A stretch of 64,000 nt of DNA from Ovis canadensis (taxonomy: Eukaryota > Chordata > Mammalia > Artiodactyla > Bovidae). Shown piece after piece: positions 59,597 through 64,000 of this stretch; the first letter of the stretch is position 1, and every line of letters begins with the position of its first letter. The stretch covers positions 48,090,501 to 48,154,500 of the forward strand of contig NC_091255.1 in NCBI RefSeq assembly GCF_042477335.2, written 5' to 3'. Both the position numbers and the translations under genes were made by a program. The notes beneath the pieces were generated by a model. That model was not told the origin of the DNA, did no database searches, and saw only the letters and a program-made list of their open reading frames with translations.

Positions 59597-62500
59597 CTGC
59601 AACAAGACAGAAACGTTACTAAGAGGGAGGCCTTCAACAGAAACAGCAAGGTTGCTTTTCAGAAAAACCAGAGGGACTGAGTGGACATGAAGGCAGAACA
59701 GAGGCTGAGCACAGACAGCAGGTCAAGACCCAGGTTCTACTTCATACCATCGCAGGTTATTCTCAAAGACCATATCAGCTCATATACCTTTTGGTCGCTG
59801 CTTCTATAATAATAAAACTGGGGGGAAAAGTCATGCTAATCTCTTAACCTGTCCCAAAGGGATTCCTGGTCGGATTCCCATAGCTGGAAGAAATTATATA
59901 AACTTAAAAATTAACTTTTTCTAAGCCATCATTGACAATGTTTCCTCTGATATCTTTAAAAACCCATTATCCTCTTTTAACTAACATGCTTCTAACATTT
60001 ACTACATAAATGGTTTCTAAACTCCTACTATGTTCAAGGCATTGTGCTAGTTCTGTAAAGGGACAATGGTCAAGATAGAGATCCTGCTCTTAGGGAACTT
60101 AGGAGTTTAGACATGCACACAGATAGCTACAGCAGAAGAGTGCTAAGTGATTCTTGAGGATTCAGAGGTGGAATCCCTGGCTGGGGTGGAATCCAGCCAG
60201 GCAGGCCTAGGGGCCATAGGCCACAGAAGCAGCTCTGGATGACCTGTGGCTTTCCTCTTTCGGTAAAGAAGAGATATGGATGCGAGGCCTTCCCACTGCA
60301 GTTACATCCTCCATCCTCCAGGTCTAAAGGGAGAGGTGGAACTGAGGTCAACTGGAACTTCAACTTAAACCTGCTGCTCCTTTATGCACTCAGATACTAT
60401 TAAGGCCAACACAGATATTTTTAAAGGTTGGTTGTAAGGGCCAAATTAAGCAGAGTGCCTTTCCCACAACCGGTGTGGAGCAGATGTTCCAATAAATGTC
60501 TGTTGAGCAGAACAATCCAACACCAAGATTCATCCAGTCTTTTATAACCTCTTTGCTGGCAACCTGTCTTTCAGTGATTTGGCTATACATGAGTCTGTTA
60601 AGAAGGATGGGGCAAAAAGAAAAGGTAAAAAACGGTGATCCAACCACCATTTGCTGTCTTAAAAAGAAAAAGATCCCCAGCACAAGAGTTTGATATGAAA
60701 GGCTATACAATTAAAAAATTTAAACCCCATTTAAGTAAATATTTTTTCATGATTTCTTTTCATCCTGCTAAACTTCCATCAGGAACAATAGGAAAGAACT
60801 ATCTACCCTTAGGTTTGCCTGCCATATTTTTTTCTCTTTGTTGAAAATCCAAGTAAATACAAATATCACAGGAATCTAAACCTTAGAAGATGAAATGGAG
60901 GGGGGAAAAAAGGAAAGAGTGCTGAGAAACTAGAGCCAGAGGGTGATGCTGCCATCTTTACCCTGAGTCTCTTGATTCCAGCCCGCGTGATTTGCTGGCA
61001 GTCATAGAGTTCTATCCGCTCGAGGCTGTGACAGCTCTTCAAGTGCTCCAGGGACGCATCTGTGATTAGGGGACAGTTGTCCAGTTCAATCACCTCCAGC
61101 TGGTCATGGGCACAGGCCCCGTTCCCCAGGTGACGAATTCCATCGTCTGTGATCAGCTCACAGTGAGACAGACTCTGCAGGCAAATAGAGCAGGGAAGGA
61201 CACTGAAATACTTAATGGCATTCTTTGAATCAGAGGCCTGGGTGTAATCAGGAAAAAGAGCTTTCTGGTTTGATTCTGAAATGTATCAAGCCATCACTAG
61301 AGCCATGTGGTGAAATGAAGAATGCCTATCAGAGTCGGTGGGGTTCTGCTTTTGATAATCAATGATCAACATTTCTCCGGGTGATTCTAAATACATCTTG
61401 TGAATTCCTATAATGACTGTGGAATAGTTCATAAACAAAATAAGACATCTCCCACAGCCCTCTTGACATACAAATTATTAATTAATACTTTTCCTCTCTT
61501 ACTGGGACAAGGCGGGGCTCAAGCTTTTCCTGTAAAAATTTTTTTGAAATTTGGACTCAATATTGAATACCTGATGCAGGCCATGCCCGAATAGTTTATT
61601 ACCTGAAGATGATTCTTACAGCTGTAAGATGTGGTCACCTGTTAACTTTACAAGTTTTCCTTAAATCCCTGGTTCCTCCACGTGAAACCCAGAACCCCTG
61701 ACTGAAACATGGTTTAATGTGCCACAGAACACCAAGAATGAGCCTAGACACAGAACAGACAACCTGAATTCCTTCTCACAGTGTTACTGGAAGCAGGAGC
61801 AGAGACACCCTCAACGTAAAGCTTTGACTGGTCTGTTTTGCAGGAACATTTAGTCCCAGGGAGAAGCAGACTGTATTTGGGGCCATCTCATCTCTTGGAT
61901 CTCTGGAAACTTAAGCATCATTCAGGCTGGAGTGTAATTCACGCAGGAGGGAGAAAATCTCTTGTCAGTTTTCAGTCTCTAAGCATTGACAGAGGAAACA
62001 TTTAACTTTTCCCGTTTCTATCTTTCTCCCTTTAGACAAGTCCTCCCGTGGTCTTCTGTAGGTTGACAATTTGGAGAAATATACTTTCCCAAGATGGTAA
62101 CCAGACACCAATAGAGCTCAGTTTTGAGTAAATCCAATAAATACATAAAATTTCCAAAGTCAAACTCACCAATACTTGAAGTCGAGGACAGTGTATAGAA
62201 AGTTGGATTAATGTGCTATCTGTTATCTGGAAGAAACATATAAGTTTATTTTAGGTGTAACTGCAAAAAACTCATGGGCCATACCACATTTGACTACACT
62301 TCCAGACTGATATCCTGATAATCATCAAACAACAGAATCTTAAAGTTGAAATCCCATCAGCTACCAGAACCTGTTTTTTGAGAATCTATCCAGGCTAGAC
62401 TTCAATTCACCTAGTCATCTTTGAACAGGTCTGTTGAAAATTATTTTTGAAATAAACGAAAACTTGTCCCCTCGTAACTTTTATCCACTGGACTTTGTCT

Positions 62501-63884
62501 GACCTCCCTAGAGCCATCACAGAAGTGAGTCAGACATTGTTCCATGAAAAAAGATTAATGTAGGAACATCCTCAAGTTTTTAGATATCTGACCCATATTT
62601 TTATAAGCAATGCCACAACTCAGGACTGGTAACTGGCATGTCAGTTATTTTCCTCAAGGATGGCAGAAAGAAGCTGCTGGGTTAACTACAAACATTCAAT
62701 AAGGAAAAACTCCTGAGAAACAACAGTCTTTCATAATTATCTTAGGATGAAAAGTAAATCAGCATTTCTTTTCACATAACTCCACAGGGGCTAAGAAATG
62801 GCAGGGGGTAGGGGATTATAGTGGGCAAGCATGTATGCATCACTCAGAAAGAGTGGACACCAGAAAGGACACACAGGCATGTGCAAGAGACATGTGTGAA
62901 CACATTTTAATAAGGATTAATAGGTACTAAGTAGTGTCCAGGTAACAAACAGTTACCTGGAGTATATATAGTTACTGAATATATAGCTGCTATAGTTATT
63001 GAAGAATCTTTTCTTCTTTATTTTTACCATTAAAAAATTTCACTGCTTTAAGTTTTTATTTTGGCTGTGCTGGGCCTCGTTGCTGTGCACAGGCTTTCTC
63101 TAGTTTTGGTGAGCATGGGTTACTATCGTTGAGGTGCTCGGGATTCTCACTGCAATGGCCTCTCTTGCTGTGGAGCATAGGCTCTGGGGCACACAGGCTT
63201 CAGCAGTTATGGCGCATGGGCTTAGATGCCCTGTGGCATGTGGAACCTTCCTGGACCAGGGATCAAACCCATGTCCCCTGGATTGGCAGGCAGATTCATT
63301 ACCACTGGATCATCAGGGAAGTCCTCTATCTTCTTTTCAGGAGTCCCCCTTTAAAATTTCTCCCTACCCAACTAATAAACTCGAAGCTCTTAACATTGGT
63401 CCTAAAAGAAAGTGTTAATAAGGTAGTAAGTCTGCCTGCCTGAAGGACAGGGTTCCACACAGAGTTGGGTCTCTAGGATTAATGACATATGAGGTTCTGG
63501 GTCCAATTAAGCTAAAAAGGGACAGATATCTATCAGTGTTGTGGGGCTTTAATTATTTACTAGTATCATAACCCTGTAGATCTAAAGAAATATCTTAATA
63601 TCTTTATGATCTGAATGCCTGATCCTTCTTTCTTTTTAATGGCAACCTTACTAATGACATGTATTTTCCTAGCACAAATTGCATGAGCACCTGTGCCTGG
63701 TATGCCTGGAGGACACCTCAATAAATGGAGAGCCAGTAGGCTCTACAATATGAGACGGTAGGGAATTGGATGTTTCGACATGCATGTATATGTACATTTC
63801 TATTATACTGTATTTACAAGTAAAAACCCACAATCTTACCTGAACACACTCTTCCAGGTCCATCTTTTCAAGCTCATGGCAATT
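59489..63884 (-). CDS. FBXL20: FBXL20 (3' part): F-box and leucine-rich-repeat protein 20, last four coding exons
   Basis: FBXL20 is the substrate adaptor of an SCF (SKP1-CUL1-F-box) ubiquitin ligase; known targets include the synaptic protein RIM1 and VPS34. Four minus-strand exons join in frame: 63884-63840, 62226-62170, 61174-60962 and 59596-59489 (TGA). They encode the last 140 residues: N-C-x-x-L type LRRs (NCHELEKMDLEECVQ, HCPRLQVLSLSHCELITDDG, LEVIELDNCPLITDASLEHL, LERIELYDCQQITRAGIKRL) and the tail VTPPPSVGGSRQRFCRCCIIL. The final CIIL fits a CAAX-type prenylation signal, as in the sister protein FBXL2. The sequence agrees with the remembered 436-residue human protein. The F-box and N-terminal LRRs lie beyond base 64000. 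Confidence 0.96.
60962..61174 (-). CDS. FBXL20: FBXL20 penultimate coding exon
   Basis: Encodes 71 residues, SLSHCELITD through AGIKRLR, nearly three LRRs. The acceptor is CTGCAG and the donor AGG|GTAAAG. Confidence 0.96.
62170..62226 (-). CDS. FBXL20: FBXL20 internal exon (19 codons)
   Basis: Encodes ITDSTLIQLS IHCPRLQVL. The acceptor is TTCCAG and the donor TTG|GTGAGT. Confidence 0.95.
63040..63327 (-). mobile_element. CHR-type SINE (long form)
   Basis: A minus-strand copy with 'tttattttggctgtgctgggcctcgttgctg' at its 3' side and 'accactggatcatcagggaagtcc' at its head. It lies in the FBXL20 intron between 62227 and 63839. Confidence 0.87.
63840..63884 (-). CDS. FBXL20: FBXL20 internal exon (15 codons)
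   Basis: Encodes NCHELEKMDLEECVQ, one LRR segment. The acceptor is TTTGTAG and the donor CAG|GTAAGA. Confidence 0.95.
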
Positions 63885-64000
63885 CTACAAAATACAAACA
63901 ACCCAACATTATAGAAAAAACATTAAAAATATAGGAAAAAATTAAGGTCAGAAAACTAAGAAATAGTATTAAATATAACAATGAAATCTCAAGAGCTTCA

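Overview
This is nuclear DNA from a ruminant artiodactyl, most likely a bovid. It carries many tRNA-derived Bov-tA SINEs, CHR-type SINEs, BovB-derived 3' ends and an artiodactyl L1 3' end, and its genes are split by GT-AG introns. The order CACNB1 - RPL19 - STAC2 - FBXL20 matches the mammalian block at human 17q12, which lies on chromosome 19 in cattle.

Layout: (1) 1-6.7 kb, minus strand: the first three coding exons of CACNB1, the voltage-gated calcium channel beta-1 subunit; the rest lies beyond base 1. (2) 9.6-13.3 kb, plus strand: complete RPL19, six exons, with a 5'-TOP promoter. (3) 13.3-18.3 kb: intergenic SINEs plus an isolated CpG-rich block holding a perfect MEF2/TATA-like site. (4) 18.3-32.3 kb, minus strand: complete STAC2, 11 coding exons, 408 codons. 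(5) 32.3-42.1 kb: intergenic, many SINEs, a G-quadruplex tract and an RFX-type X-box. (6) 42.2-51.6 kb, plus strand: a 15-exon gene of the CP2 transcription-factor family. It is closest to TFCP2L1 by sequence recognition, but it is not TFCP2, TFCP2L1 or UBP1. (7) 52.8-64 kb, minus strand: the 3' end of FBXL20, with a very long 3'UTR and four coding exons for the C-terminal leucine-rich repeats.

The CP2-like locus is the main find. I could follow one reading frame of 480 codons through 15 exons. The splice phases are all compatible, and the locus has a CCAAT/TATA promoter, a family-like N-terminus, a DNA-binding domain, a SAM-like domain and a C-terminal oligomerisation domain. One in-frame TAG sits at codon 116, where the family has a conserved glutamine. 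It is either a fourth mammalian CP2 paralogue broken very recently (or carrying a null allele or a sequencing error), or a gene that tolerates the stop in some way.

CACNB1 and STAC2, which flank RPL19, both encode cytoplasmic regulators of voltage-gated calcium channels. RPL19 is a housekeeping ribosomal gene, and FBXL20 encodes an SCF ubiquitin-ligase adaptor. I saw no CRISPR, bacterial, plasmid or recognisable endogenous-retroviral content. Human and family comparisons are from memory; no alignment or database search was run.
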